Of a stretch of DNA of 64,000 nt, positions 9,169 through 17,260 are shown piece after piece. Position 1 is the first letter of the stretch. Every line of letters begins with the position of its first letter. This stretch comes from an uncultured Metabacillus sp. Lineage in GTDB: Bacteria; Bacillota; Bacilli; Bacillales; Bacillaceae. A program made the position numbers and the translations under genes. A model generated the notes under the pieces. The model saw only the letters and a list, made by a program, of their open reading frames with translations, was not told the origin of the DNA and made no database searches. Location of the stretch: assembly GCF_947503125.1 (NCBI RefSeq), contig NZ_CANNCR010000010.1, forward strand, positions 62,001 to 126,000. The letters run 5' to 3'.

Positions 9169-10041
9169 TTAGCCTTTAGAACCTGCAGTTAAGTTCATAC
9201 CTTCAATAAAGTATCGTTGAAAGATAAAGAACAAGATGATAACTGGCAGTAAAACCAATAGTGATCCGGCCATTAAATAGTTCCATTGTGTTGCCAGCTG
9301 TCCTTTAAATACTTGTAGCCCTATTTGCAACGTGTAAAGTGATTCTTCGTTCACATAAAGTAATGGTCCTAAAAAATCATTCCATGCACCGTTAAACGAG
9401 AAAATGGCAACAGTGGCAATCGCAGGCTTTGCGAGGGGAATCATAATTTTTGCCCATATATAGAAATGATTGGCCCCATCAATTTTTGCTGCTTCAACTA
9501 ACTCGTTCGGAATTGTTAAATAAAATTGCCGGATCAGGAAGATATTGAAGGCGCTTCCGAAGAATGCCGGGATGATCAATGGTAAATACGTATTTAACCA
9601 ACCTAATTTCGAAAATAAAACATAATGCGGAATCATGGTGACAAATCCTGGAATCATCATGGTCGCTAAAACGACGGCAAACAAGAAATTGCGCCCTTTA
9701 AAGCGGATTTTCGCAAAGCCGTACGCAATAAACGAATTTGCTAATACATTGCCTAAGACGACAAAGACAGTAATTAGTAATGTGTTAAATAAATAGCGGG
9801 TAAAGGGCGCAGCTTTCCACGTTTCAAGATAATTTTCCCAATGCCATTCTTTTGGAATAAAGGTAGGAGGATATTGCATGATTTCTCCCATATGTTTAAT
9901 TGATGTAGCAAACATCCACCAAACAGGCAACAAAATTAGCAAGCTTCCTCCTAGGAGAATCATGGTGACAATAGTCTGGGATATTCGTTTTTTCACCTTG
10001 ACACTTTGGAAATAGGCTTCCTTTTGTACAGATACACTCAT
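9169..10041 (-). CDS. Carbohydrate ABC transporter permease, MalG type
   Basis: 290 residues with about six hydrophobic membrane segments and the EAA loop ELVEAAKIDGANHFYIWAKI, which contacts the ATPase subunit. The C-terminus GMNLTAGSKG is typical of MalG-like subunits. It overlaps the upstream MalF-type gene by 4 nt and would assemble with it and the lipoprotein at 11060-12400 into a CUT1 sugar importer in the cell membrane. No ATPase gene is present nearby; in Bacilli such importers usually share a general ATPase (MsmX-like) encoded elsewhere. Substrate unknown, probably an oligosaccharide. Confidence 0.93.
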   Translation of the reverse strand: MSVSVQKEAYFQSVKVKKRISQTIVTMILLGGSLLILLPVWWMFATSIKHMGEIMQYPPTFIPKEWHWENYLETWKAAPFTRYLFNTLLITVFVVLGNVLANSFIAYGFAKIRFKGRNFLFAVVLATMMIPGFVTMIPHYVLFSKLGWLNTYLPLIIPAFFGSAFNIFLIRQFYLTIPNELVEAAKIDGANHFYIWAKIMIPLAKPAIATVAIFSFNGAWNDFLGPLLYVNEESLYTLQIGLQVFKGQLATQWNYLMAGSLLVLLPVIILFFIFQRYFIEGMNLTAGSKG

Positions 10042-10991
10042 TTATGATCATCTCCTTCATAGTGCACCCATCTTGGAGCAAGTTTTAAATTTATCACTGT
10101 TAAAATCAAAATGATGATAAATAAAATCCATGACAGCGCCATAGCATATCCCATATCAAACACTTCAAAGGCTTTATTCCACATATGTAAATTAAAGAAA
10201 ACCAAAGAGTTTGCGGGTCCGCCATTACCGCTTTCACTCATGACATAGGCTTCTTGGAAAACTTGAAACCCGCCGATTAAACTTGTGACAACATCAAAGA
10301 AAATGACCGGGGTAATCATTGGTAAGGTGATATGTCTGAAGCGTTTAAATGCAGAAGCACCATCTATTTCTGCAGCCTCATAAAGCGATTTTGAAACACC
10401 TTGCAAGCTGGCAAGATATAAGAGCATTCCTCCACCAAGACTCCATAGCTTCATAAAGATCAAGGATGGTTTTGTCCAATTAGGGTCAAATAACCATGCA
10501 GGACCGGTAATGCCAACCCAAGACAGTACGGTATTAATAAGACCGGTGTTCGGGCTTAATAATTGCATCCAAAGCAAATACACACCGACACCTGATAGGA
10601 CAGCAGGTAAATAGAAAATCGTTCGATAAAATCTCATGCCAGGCACTCCTTGATTTAGCAAGACAGCTAAAAGAACGGCACCTGCTGTGGTAATGGGAAC
10701 GGATATCAAGACATAGTAGAGGGTATTTCCTAATGAAATCCAAAACAGATCGTCATTGGTGAACATTCTGATATAGTTACTTATACCGATGAAATCCATT
10801 CTGGAGGTAACATCATAGTTTGTAAAACTTGCATATAAGGAAAACAGCATTGGTCCAGCTGTCAGGATTAAAAAGCCTATTAACCAAGGGGCAACAAAGA
10901 TATATCCTTGTAAGCTTTCCTTTTTTTCCAGTGTCATGATTTTTCTATTTTTGATTTTTACTCTATTTTCAGTCGAAGCCTGGGTTTGCAT
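10038..10991 (-). CDS. Carbohydrate ABC transporter permease, MalF type
   Basis: 317 residues beginning with a charged cytoplasmic segment, then about six membrane helices; the EAA motif reads YEAAEIDGASAFKRFRHITL. This is the UgpA/MalF-like partner of the next gene. It follows the binding-protein gene after 68 nt and overlaps the next permease gene by 4 nt, so the three are transcribed together. Membrane component of the same CUT1 importer. Confidence 0.93.
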   Translation of the reverse strand: MQTQASTENRVKIKNRKIMTLEKKESLQGYIFVAPWLIGFLILTAGPMLFSLYASFTNYDVTSRMDFIGISNYIRMFTNDDLFWISLGNTLYYVLISVPITTAGAVLLAVLLNQGVPGMRFYRTIFYLPAVLSGVGVYLLWMQLLSPNTGLINTVLSWVGITGPAWLFDPNWTKPSLIFMKLWSLGGGMLLYLASLQGVSKSLYEAAEIDGASAFKRFRHITLPMITPVIFFDVVTSLIGGFQVFQEAYVMSESGNGGPANSLVFFNLHMWNKAFEVFDMGYAMALSWILFIIILILTVINLKLAPRWVHYEGDDHK

Positions 10992-11059
10992 GTTTAGAGT
11001 CCCCCTTTTCCTATGATGAAGTAATCAGGGAGCGAAACATACACTCCCATGAACTTCAA

Positions 11060-12400
11060 TTATTTTGTGCTTCCAACTAACTGCTCCACTGCTTTCTGGG
11101 CATCCTCTAAAGCTTCTTTTGGTGTTTTTTCACCTAATAATGCTTTATCCAGCTCAGGATTAATTAGATTAAGATAATCTGGAGCCTCGAGCGGTGTTGG
11201 GGTTAAAATCGTATGTTCCATATTGTCAATGGCAGCCCGGTAAACTCTCTTACCGTCTTCTTTAAGCTCAGAGCTTTTTGCGGCATTTTCGGATGCTTGA
11301 ATGTTTGCAACATTATCAAAGTTTTTAACAGCCCAATATTCCTGTGCTTCAGGTCCTGTCAAGTATTTAATAAATTCCCAAGAAGCTTCAGGATTTTTGG
11401 CTCCATATGGTACTTCGGCAACAAAGCCACCGCCCCATACTGTGTGGCCATTTCCAGGTTCCATTTCTGGCATTGGTGCAACACCGAAATTCATCCCATT
11501 GCCAAAGTCGCGAATTTTAGTATAGGCATCTGTTGGCGTTGTTACGACCATGCCGATTTTTCCTGAAATAAATGGATCTGCTTGGTTTTCACCAAATTCA
11601 GCTTTAAATCCGTTAATGACGTCCTCTCCATATATTTGTTCGAAATCATACACCCACTGCAAAGCATCAACCGCTTTTTCATCATTCACGACCGGTTTTC
11701 CAGCTTCATAGTCCCAGTAGCCGTGACCTGTTGCATTAAGCATCCAAATATCCGGTCCGATTTTATGTCTTGGTAAAAACCCGATTCGCGTATAACGTTT
11801 TCCGGTTTTTTGATCAATTTTTTTTGCAAACTCTTTTACTTCTTCCCACGTTTTAGGAGGTTGTTCAGGATCTAACCCTACTTCTTTAAACAGGTCTTTG
11901 TTCCAAAATAGTAATCTAGTATCTGTATTGAAAGGCAAGGCATATGGTACGCCATCATGTGTAACAGCATTCCATAGCTCCGGATAGTATTGATCTTTTA
12001 TGCTTGGATCTTGTTCAAAGAATGTACCTAAGCTTTCATTTTGCTTTTTTTCTGCACGTTGTCTTACCGTGTTAATATCATTGATGATGACATCTGGAGG
12101 ATTCCCCGCTGCAACCGCTGCTAATTCTTTTGTCCAGATATCTCCCCAAGGCAGATATGTATGTTTAACGTGGATTTTATCCTGTGAGTTATTAAAATCT
12201 TCAATGATTTTTTCAATAATTGGTCTGCGTGTTTCAGAGCCCCAGAAGGTCCAAAAATCAAGTTCAATCTTCCCTTTGCTGCCAGATTCGTTCGTTTCTT
12301 CTTTTGAGGTCTCTTTGTTTCCTGAACATCCTGATAGGAACGTTCCCAAACTCATTATAAAAATCATGAGCAAGGTTAAAGATTTTCTGTAACTAATCAT
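11060..12400 (-). CDS. Sugar ABC transporter substrate-binding lipoprotein
   Basis: 446 residues with a lipoprotein signal peptide: a basic start, a hydrophobic stretch and the lipobox FLSGC, after which the mature protein would be lipid-anchored at Cys25. The body is a type 1 extracellular solute-binding protein (segments LDFWTFWGS and MVVTTPTDAY are typical). It captures the sugar outside the membrane and hands it to the two permeases encoded directly downstream. It is the first gene of the operon; a strong promoter lies about 190 nt upstream. GGGGGAAAATGT precedes the ATG. Confidence 0.93.
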   Translation of the reverse strand: MISYRKSLTLLMIFIMSLGTFLSGCSGNKETSKEETNESGSKGKIELDFWTFWGSETRRPIIEKIIEDFNNSQDKIHVKHTYLPWGDIWTKELAAVAAGNPPDVIINDINTVRQRAEKKQNESLGTFFEQDPSIKDQYYPELWNAVTHDGVPYALPFNTDTRLLFWNKDLFKEVGLDPEQPPKTWEEVKEFAKKIDQKTGKRYTRIGFLPRHKIGPDIWMLNATGHGYWDYEAGKPVVNDEKAVDALQWVYDFEQIYGEDVINGFKAEFGENQADPFISGKIGMVVTTPTDAYTKIRDFGNGMNFGVAPMPEMEPGNGHTVWGGGFVAEVPYGAKNPEASWEFIKYLTGPEAQEYWAVKNFDNVANIQASENAAKSSELKEDGKRVYRAAIDNMEHTILTPTPLEAPDYLNLINPELDKALLGEKTPKEALEDAQKAVEQLVGSTK

Positions 12401-12591
12401 ACATTTTCCCCCTTGTTAAAGTAAGAATTTACATCATTCAAAAACCCACAATATCGGTAAAGGTCTAATTAAGTATCAGGATCGGCAATTACTTGGATTT
12501 TTGCGGTGTTGCAGGATTTGATTTCACTTAACAGCAGCATGTTTTGTGTTATTTGTTTACTGATTATGTGAGGTTTTGTTGACTTGTCTTT

Positions 12592-12620
12592 ATTATCGTT
12601 GTATACGCTTACAATGTCAA
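12592..12620 (-). promoter_or_regulatory. SigA promoter with cre-like operator in its spacer, for the 12400-ward ABC operon
   Basis: Reading the minus strand, TTGACA (12615-12620) and GATAAT (12592-12597) are 17 nt apart. The spacer holds TTGTAAGCGTATACAA, a near-consensus CcpA (cre) or LacI-family site with one mismatch to the cre consensus (12599-12614). CcpA bound there would block the promoter, giving glucose repression of the operon. The leader to the first gene is about 185 nt and no further element was recognised in it. Confidence 0.75.
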
Positions 12621-12635
12621 TAATATTTTGAATCT

Positions 12636-12650
12636 TTTTATCTGATAAAA
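12636..12650. promoter_or_regulatory. Perfect dyad upstream of the ABC promoter
   Basis: TTTTATC-T-GATAAAA is a perfect 7+7 inverted repeat ending 16 bp upstream of the -35 box. Its position suits an activator or second repressor site. The rest of the 12401-12801 gap shows no gene. Confidence 0.4.
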
Positions 12651-12801
12651 TACGATAAATTTCTATGTTGTTTTCTACTGCTAGTTAGGTTGATGATTTG
12701 ATCAAGATAAATATGAACCTATTAAATATACTCTAAAATCAACAAAAATCCTTATTTTCATAACGATGACTATGTCCCTTATCCTGGTTCTCGTACATAT
12801 G

Positions 12802-14934
12802 CTAGTCAATAAAAATCTCAATTTGCACATCTGTATCTTCTTCACTGCAATCAATCTTATAAAATCGTTCATCAACTGCATGAATTCGTGCTTCCTTTTT
12901 GTTCACAAATGCAGCAATCGGCTTTTTGTCAGATACGAATCCAAAAATACCGCCTTCTGCCAAATCGATTATGACCGACTTTTCTCCTTTGTAGGATTTT
13001 AATATAGCCGCTGGTGATAAATATTTGTTTATAAGCCCGACTGGAGTAAATCCATCAAACGGCATAATAAGGTATAATTCTGCTGTGTCCTTTTCTAACG
13101 TTAATGGCATGGCTTCATCCTTTGTTAAAATCGTGGCTGTTTGCTTTAGAAAATCAAATACAGCAAAGTGATCTCCTGTTAAATGCGGAATGTCAGCTGA
13201 ACTTAAAGCACCATGTACCTGCTCTCCATTTAAGTGAATGTTAAACACACCGATAACACCAGTGTTCTGAACAGTATTCCATACTTTTAACGGTACTTGT
13301 TCTTCATTCGGGTTTAGAAATAAGCAGTCTTCTGTTGGCAGTCCTGGCTGATCTGCGCGCAAAATTTTCCCGTCATTAAAAATAAGCGGCCAAATTTTTT
13401 CTGAATCAGTTAGCCCTACTTGATCACTAAAATAAACGGGACCTCCGCTTACCGCCCTTAAAATCGCATTTTGCACACCTTCTTCATGAATTGTCCAAAA
13501 CATGTCCCAATCGCCCCAATAAAACTCGCCATGGTAATAGGAGTTATAAGCATTTTGCAGAGCGTGCTCTTTAAAGCTAATTTCTTCACCTGGAACAAAG
13601 TCATCACTATTGCGGGAAATCGCTGATATTGGCCGATGAAAGATATTTTCTGAAGCCATCCCCATGCAGTTAATCATACAATGATCGAAATGAAGCCCTA
13701 CAGATGCTTCTAAGCCTGCATGGATGCCATGTGCTGCTTCACCAACTGATTTTTGGTGCATCATAAAGTTCTTAACAGCACTCTGACTATCAACTTTCAC
13801 AAAATCAATTCCTTGTTTTTTTAAGCTTGAATGGAATTGATTCCAAAACTTTAATCCTTTATCAAGCTCTGGATGAGGGATATATTTTTGGCTGTTTGTT
13901 GGATAGACACAGTCATTTAGACTTCTGGCTAACTTTTTGTGGATTCCTCCCCAATAGCCGGCAATCGTATGCCATACTCCAACCCATGATACCCCGTATT
14001 GCTGCTTTAATTTTTTTGAAATGGAGGGAAGTCCGTTAGGGAATTTCTGGCGATTTGCTTCAAATGATTGCAGACGATGATCTTCAACATCCAGCCAGCC
14101 ATCATCGATCATCACCCATTTTACGGGCAGCTGCTTTTCCTTTAGTTCATCCATTTTTGCTAGGATTCCGTCTTCGCTTACTTCATGATAAAAGGCATCC
14201 CAGCTGCACCAGCCTAAATAGTCCAATACGTGCGGATAACGCTTTTTCTGGCGCGGTAAGGTAGGGTATTCTAGTACTTCTAATGTACTTCCGATTGTTT
14301 TAGTGGATAGTTTAAACGGCTGTTCTCCAATTCCAATTGCAAAGGCTAATGTTTGACAATGGTCAAATCCTCCTGTATAGGAAGAAAGCTTTATATCCAT
14401 TCCTTGTGTACTGCCTGACAGGTCTGTGCGAAAAATCTTTTCGACGACAGGTAAGAGATAAATATAGCTCTTTTCATTCTTCCATAATAATGACTGCGTT
14501 CGTTCAGGCAAGGACTTTAGATCATGCGAAAAATGCGGGCGTGTCCACCAATCTTTGTGCTGGTAGTTAGCCATTAGCCCTGAGGCTTGACCTATACTTC
14601 CCACATGAAGTGTAATGGCAGCTTCAGGGGCAAAACAAGTGTGCCTGCTTTGCATCCGTTCGTTTTTAATCTCAGCATCAATGAATGCTAATAACAGGTT
14701 TTGATAGAGATGAAGGCGTAATTCTACTGAAACAAGCTGTTTATTGTCAGTAAAGGTATGGATCGTTTCCGTGTATTCCTCCCCTCCTTTTGATGTTGGC
14801 CTTGTCATCGTATTGATGAGCCTTAATTCAATGTTTGTAAGGTTATCAAGCGTAACGGATAGCTGAATATCCTGTAAGACTTTTTTGTCTTTTATTTGCA
14901 AGCTTATGAGATTTGTATTGTTTGCTAGTTTCAT
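12802..14934 (-). CDS. GH36 glycosidase, raffinose synthase/Sip1-like (alpha-galactosidase family)
   Basis: 710 residues without signal peptide. Motifs LGWCSWDAFY, VMIDDGW, FVKVDSQ (nucleophile Asp) and GDWDMFW match the raffinose synthase/seed-imbibition branch of GH36. Bacterial members act on alpha-galactosides in the cytoplasm; transferase activity is also known in the plant branch. It starts 22 nt after the LacI-type regulator with AAAAGGAGG ahead of the ATG, so regulator and enzyme form one autoregulated operon. The importer encoded next downstream could bring in the substrate. Exact specificity is unresolved. Confidence 0.88.
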   Translation of the reverse strand: MKLANNTNLISLQIKDKKVLQDIQLSVTLDNLTNIELRLINTMTRPTSKGGEEYTETIHTFTDNKQLVSVELRLHLYQNLLLAFIDAEIKNERMQSRHTCFAPEAAITLHVGSIGQASGLMANYQHKDWWTRPHFSHDLKSLPERTQSLLWKNEKSYIYLLPVVEKIFRTDLSGSTQGMDIKLSSYTGGFDHCQTLAFAIGIGEQPFKLSTKTIGSTLEVLEYPTLPRQKKRYPHVLDYLGWCSWDAFYHEVSEDGILAKMDELKEKQLPVKWVMIDDGWLDVEDHRLQSFEANRQKFPNGLPSISKKLKQQYGVSWVGVWHTIAGYWGGIHKKLARSLNDCVYPTNSQKYIPHPELDKGLKFWNQFHSSLKKQGIDFVKVDSQSAVKNFMMHQKSVGEAAHGIHAGLEASVGLHFDHCMINCMGMASENIFHRPISAISRNSDDFVPGEEISFKEHALQNAYNSYYHGEFYWGDWDMFWTIHEEGVQNAILRAVSGGPVYFSDQVGLTDSEKIWPLIFNDGKILRADQPGLPTEDCLFLNPNEEQVPLKVWNTVQNTGVIGVFNIHLNGEQVHGALSSADIPHLTGDHFAVFDFLKQTATILTKDEAMPLTLEKDTAELYLIMPFDGFTPVGLINKYLSPAAILKSYKGEKSVIIDLAEGGIFGFVSDKKPIAAFVNKKEARIHAVDERFYKIDCSEEDTDVQIEIFID

Positions 14935-14956
14935 TAATGGCCCTCCTTTTCATTAA

Positions 14957-15946
14957 TCATATTTTTCTACATGAATCTCGTAAGATTAACTTTGGCTTTA
15001 ATAAATGGCGTTTGCTTGAAAGTTGTTTCTTTTCGATTTTGTTAAATAAAATCTCTGCCGCTTTTATTCCCATGGCCTCAAAAGGCTGCCTTAGTGTTGT
15101 AAGAGAAGGGTATGTCCAACTTGAAATAGCGATATCATCGAAGCCTGTTAACGAAAAATCAATTGGCACTTGATAGCCGCGTTCTTGAATTGCTTTGAGC
15201 GCACCAATTGCTGTCTCATCATTTGATGAGATAATGGCTGTAAAGTCTCCCATTTCAAACAATTGATTCATCGCTAAATAGCCGCCTTGATTGGACCAAT
15301 CCGAATGGGTAACCATGACATCGAGTTTAAACTCTGCCATCGTTTGTTCATAACCATCGAGCCGGTCTTTCGTTGCTGATAGATGATCAGGACCTGAAAT
15401 GTAAGCAATTTGCCGATGCCCTAAACGGTGAAGGTATTTGACCATTTCAGTAATGCCATATACATTATCTACATCGACTGAATCTATTACTTCCAGTGAT
15501 CCGGCATGACCAACTAACACAATTGGATAGCCTGATTCTGCCATCTTTTGCAGGTCTTCATCTTTTCTTTTTAGGAAGCTGACAAAAATAAGACCGTCAA
15601 CTTGTCCCTCGTATAAAAATTCTAATGAGGAGATCTCTTCGGAAATATTAGAGGTTAAACTATAAAAGACACAATGAAATCCTTTTTCTTTTGCGATTCG
15701 CTCAATCCCTTTAAAAACAGGGGTATAGAAATAATTTGAAATGTCATCAACAACAATTCCAATCGTTTGCGTTTTGTTCATAACTAAACGCCTTGCATTG
15801 ACATTGCGATGATAATTTAATTCTTTTATGGCTTTCTTAAGTGCCTGTTCTGTTTCTTTTTTGACTGGTTGACCATTTAAAAATCTGGAAACTGTGCTTT
15901 TTGATGTGTTGGCAAGCCTAGCCACGTCGTGGATTGTTGGGTTCAA
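14957..15946 (-). CDS. LacI-family transcriptional regulator
   Basis: 329 residues: an N-terminal helix-turn-helix (TIHDVARLANTSKSTVSRFL, with hinge helix around NVNARRLV) and a periplasmic-binding-protein-like sugar sensor domain. The start is TTG 15946 with AGGAGG 8 nt upstream. Two palindromes with the central CG typical of LacI-family operators lie in its own upstream region, so it probably represses itself and GH36. The inducer should be a sugar related to the GH36 substrate; this is inferred from position only. Confidence 0.92.
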   Translation of the reverse strand: MNPTIHDVARLANTSKSTVSRFLNGQPVKKETEQALKKAIKELNYHRNVNARRLVMNKTQTIGIVVDDISNYFYTPVFKGIERIAKEKGFHCVFYSLTSNISEEISSLEFLYEGQVDGLIFVSFLKRKDEDLQKMAESGYPIVLVGHAGSLEVIDSVDVDNVYGITEMVKYLHRLGHRQIAYISGPDHLSATKDRLDGYEQTMAEFKLDVMVTHSDWSNQGGYLAMNQLFEMGDFTAIISSNDETAIGALKAIQERGYQVPIDFSLTGFDDIAISSWTYPSLTTLRQPFEAMGIKAAEILFNKIEKKQLSSKRHLLKPKLILRDSCRKI

Positions 15947-15970
15947 TCCAGCTCCCTCCTAAACTGAATT

Positions 15971-15984
15971 TGGGAACGCTCCCA
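15971..15984. promoter_or_regulatory. LacI-family operator 1
   Basis: TGGGAACGCTCCCA matches the TGnnAnCGnTnnCA operator pattern and is palindromic apart from the two central steps. It lies 25 nt before the regulator's start codon, close to its ribosome binding site. Confidence 0.7.
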
Positions 15985-16031
15985 TTTTTAGTTTTTATAA
16001 AAACAGTCATTCTTCCCTTTGATCGAATAAG

Positions 16032-16045
16032 TGGGAACGTTCCTA
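16032..16045. promoter_or_regulatory. LacI-family operator 2
   Basis: TGGGAACGTTCCTA is a second copy of the operator, its centre 61 bp from operator 1, just downstream of the predicted -10 box. The paired spacing suggests repression by looping or road-block. Confidence 0.7.
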
Positions 16046-16060
16046 TCACGTTATGATTTT

Positions 16061-16089
16061 AGCTTAGTCTACTTACGAAAAGCTGTCAA
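16061..16089 (-). promoter_or_regulatory. Candidate promoter of the lacI-GH36 operon
   Basis: On the minus strand TTGACA (16084-16089) is followed after 17 nt by TAAGCT (16061-16066). The -10 box is weak, but operator 2 lies immediately downstream of it, as expected for a controlled promoter. Confidence 0.5.
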
Positions 16090-16297
16090 GATGGTTATGG
16101 AAATTGATTGATGGGAAAATTAGAATTTTTGTTCTATTTTAATAAGTTTTCATTTAGACATTATGACCTTAGTAATAACTACTTTTTTCTGTCAGCTTCG
16201 GTTTATTTGCCCTCCATTTCGCCTAAATCCTTTGCAAAAAGTTTGTATAGGATAAGCATAGATCGGGGAAGGCTGAATATAAGGAGGCGATGGATAA

Positions 16298-16390
16298 ATG
16301 AGTACATTTGAAGTTTTGTCTCTCATGATTAGCTTTGGGATGTTTGTAGTCGCCATTCTGGAAACGAAAGATAATGATAAGGATTCTTGA
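16298..16390 (+). CDS. Holin-like small membrane peptide, probable type I toxin (30 aa)
   Basis: ATG 16298 follows AAGGAGGCGATGGATAA and encodes a 30-residue peptide: MSTFEVLSLM start, a hydrophobic run to about residue 21 and a charged tail KDNDKDS. The start and size resemble the 'putative holin-like toxin' peptides of Bacilli (TxpA/BsrG/Hol_Tox relatives), which insert in the membrane and are kept silent by an antisense RNA. A strong terminator follows at once and a long imperfect inverted repeat lies just beyond. It is the only plus-strand gene in this part. Family assignment is by eye from the N-terminal pattern. Confidence 0.6.
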   Translation: MSTFEVLSLMISFGMFVVAILETKDNDKDS

Positions 16391-16416
16391 ACACGCGAAC
16401 TGCGTGTTATTTTTTT
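16391..16416 (+). terminator. Rho-independent terminator of the holin-like peptide gene
   Basis: ACACGC and GCGTGT pair around a 5-nt loop directly after the stop codon, followed by TATTTTTTT. Confidence 0.8.
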
Positions 16417-16429
16417 GTTAAACAAAACC

Positions 16430-16510
16430 AAAGGTCAGAACCGCTTAGAACACACAATATATAGGGACATTTAGTAATCCTACATATTGGTGTTAGTGGG
16501 ACTGACCTTT
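16430..16510. ncRNA. Long imperfect inverted repeat; possible antitoxin RNA hairpin
   Basis: AAAGGTCAG at 16430-16438 pairs with CTGACCTTT at 16502-16510, and the pairing continues imperfectly inward (AATAT/ATATT and TAGG/CCTA steps), giving arms of roughly 35 nt. It sits 40-120 nt beyond the toxin stop. In holin-like toxin loci a convergent antisense RNA commonly covers this area. I found no convincing promoter for it, so the RNA call is tentative. Confidence 0.35.
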
Positions 16511-16590
16511 CCTTACTTATTAATGGTTATCTCTTCAATAAATTTATGCATTCATATATTCTCGTCTTACGAACTTTCCAGAGTTGCGTT

Positions 16591-16728
16591 TTATTGCTTC
16601 ACATATTTTTCTTTCGCTTGCAGCTGATTATCATAATATTCATTGAACAAATACGTAAGGTAAGAGTTTAGTTCAAATCGATCCTTATTTACAAAATCAG
16701 ATAATGTTAATTTACATTCTTTCGCCAT
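16591..16728 (-). CDS. Small hypothetical protein, 45 aa
   Basis: ATG 16728 has AAGGAGGT 6 nt upstream, one of the strongest ribosome binding sites in the window. The product is acidic/basic mixed, Tyr-rich (SYLTYLFNEYYDN) and probably helical, with no membrane segment or signal. I do not recognise the family. A strong SigA promoter carrying a cre-like site lies 168 nt upstream, so it is probably expressed under CcpA control. The long leader could also act as a small RNA. Confidence 0.6.
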   Translation of the reverse strand: MAKECKLTLSDFVNKDRFELNSYLTYLFNEYYDNQLQAKEKYVKQ

Positions 16729-16895
16729 GATCATACCTCCTTCACTATATTTCCATTCTCAGGCGACCTTCTTATATCATCGTAAAGTTATGTTTTAATA
16801 AACCTTAAAGTCCAGTTCCTGTTCAGCTAACGATTGTATCGGCCCCACCTACGCCAAATACTTTGACAGCCACACATGCCATCCAACCCACTTTT

Positions 16896-16924
16896 ATTAT
16901 AATAGAAAACGCTTACATTTTCAA
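16896..16924 (-). promoter_or_regulatory. SigA promoter with cre-like site, driving the 45-aa gene
   Basis: Minus strand: TTGAAA (16919-16924), 17 nt, TATAAT (16896-16901). The spacer contains TGTAAGCGTTTTCT, matching the CcpA site consensus except one end base (16904-16917). Rest of the 16729-17243 gap holds only the repeat described next. Confidence 0.7.
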
Positions 16925-17002
16925 AGATTAATTGAAAACAAGTTTCGACAGTATTTTATCTCCATCTTAACAGGCAACATTATAGGTGCTTAGAATTTTG
17001 TT

Positions 17003-17175
17003 GAAAAAAGCGCAAGGCGCTAAGCATTCGGCGACAAGCATAAGGCGAACAGGAATTGAAGGTGTTCTTTACCTTCAATTCCTGTTTGACTAGACCCTAG
17101 AGGCAGTCAAAAACGCGACGTCCTTATCTCTTGACTGCACTTGCACGTCCTGTGCTTCGCCTATGGCGCCTGAAG
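17003..17175. repeat. Cloverleaf-like intergenic repeat element
   Basis: Nested inverted repeats: AGGCGC (17015-17020) with GCGCCT (17166-17171); CATAAGGCGAA (17039-17049) with TTCGCCTATG (17156-17165); a perfect 16-bp hairpin at 17048-17063/17071-17086; and GCAGTCAA (17103-17110) with TTGACTGC (17131-17138). No coding frame. It resembles the GC-rich folded repeats seen between genes in many Bacillaceae, which usually occur in multiple copies; only one copy is in this window. Confidence 0.6.
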
Positions 17176-17228
17176 CTAGATTCAGAAACGCAAGCTATGT
17201 TAAGAAAATATATAAATTCTGATATTAA

Positions 17229-17260
17229 AAAAAGGGTCGAATCTTAAATATCCACCCTTT
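17229..17260 (-). terminator. Terminator overlapping the 3' end of the ComB-family gene
   Basis: Minus strand: AAAGGGT (17254-17260) pairs with ACCCTTT (17231-17237), followed by more T residues. The upstream arm lies inside the coding end. Confidence 0.7.

Noticed and set aside
16232-16259. Promoter for the holin-like peptide (TTGCAA ... AAGCAT)
   Set aside because: Spacing 16 nt but the -10 hexamer is poor; not strong enough to list.
16108-16431. Two longer open frames (67 and 79 codons, opposite strands) around the toxin gene
   Set aside because: No ribosome binding sites; both overlap the toxin peptide or its leader, and the 30-codon frame has the only good start signal.
17003-17175. 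Interpretation of the folded repeat as a riboswitch or tRNA-like RNA
   Set aside because: No promoter, aptamer consensus or tRNA features; a palindromic repeat explains it better.
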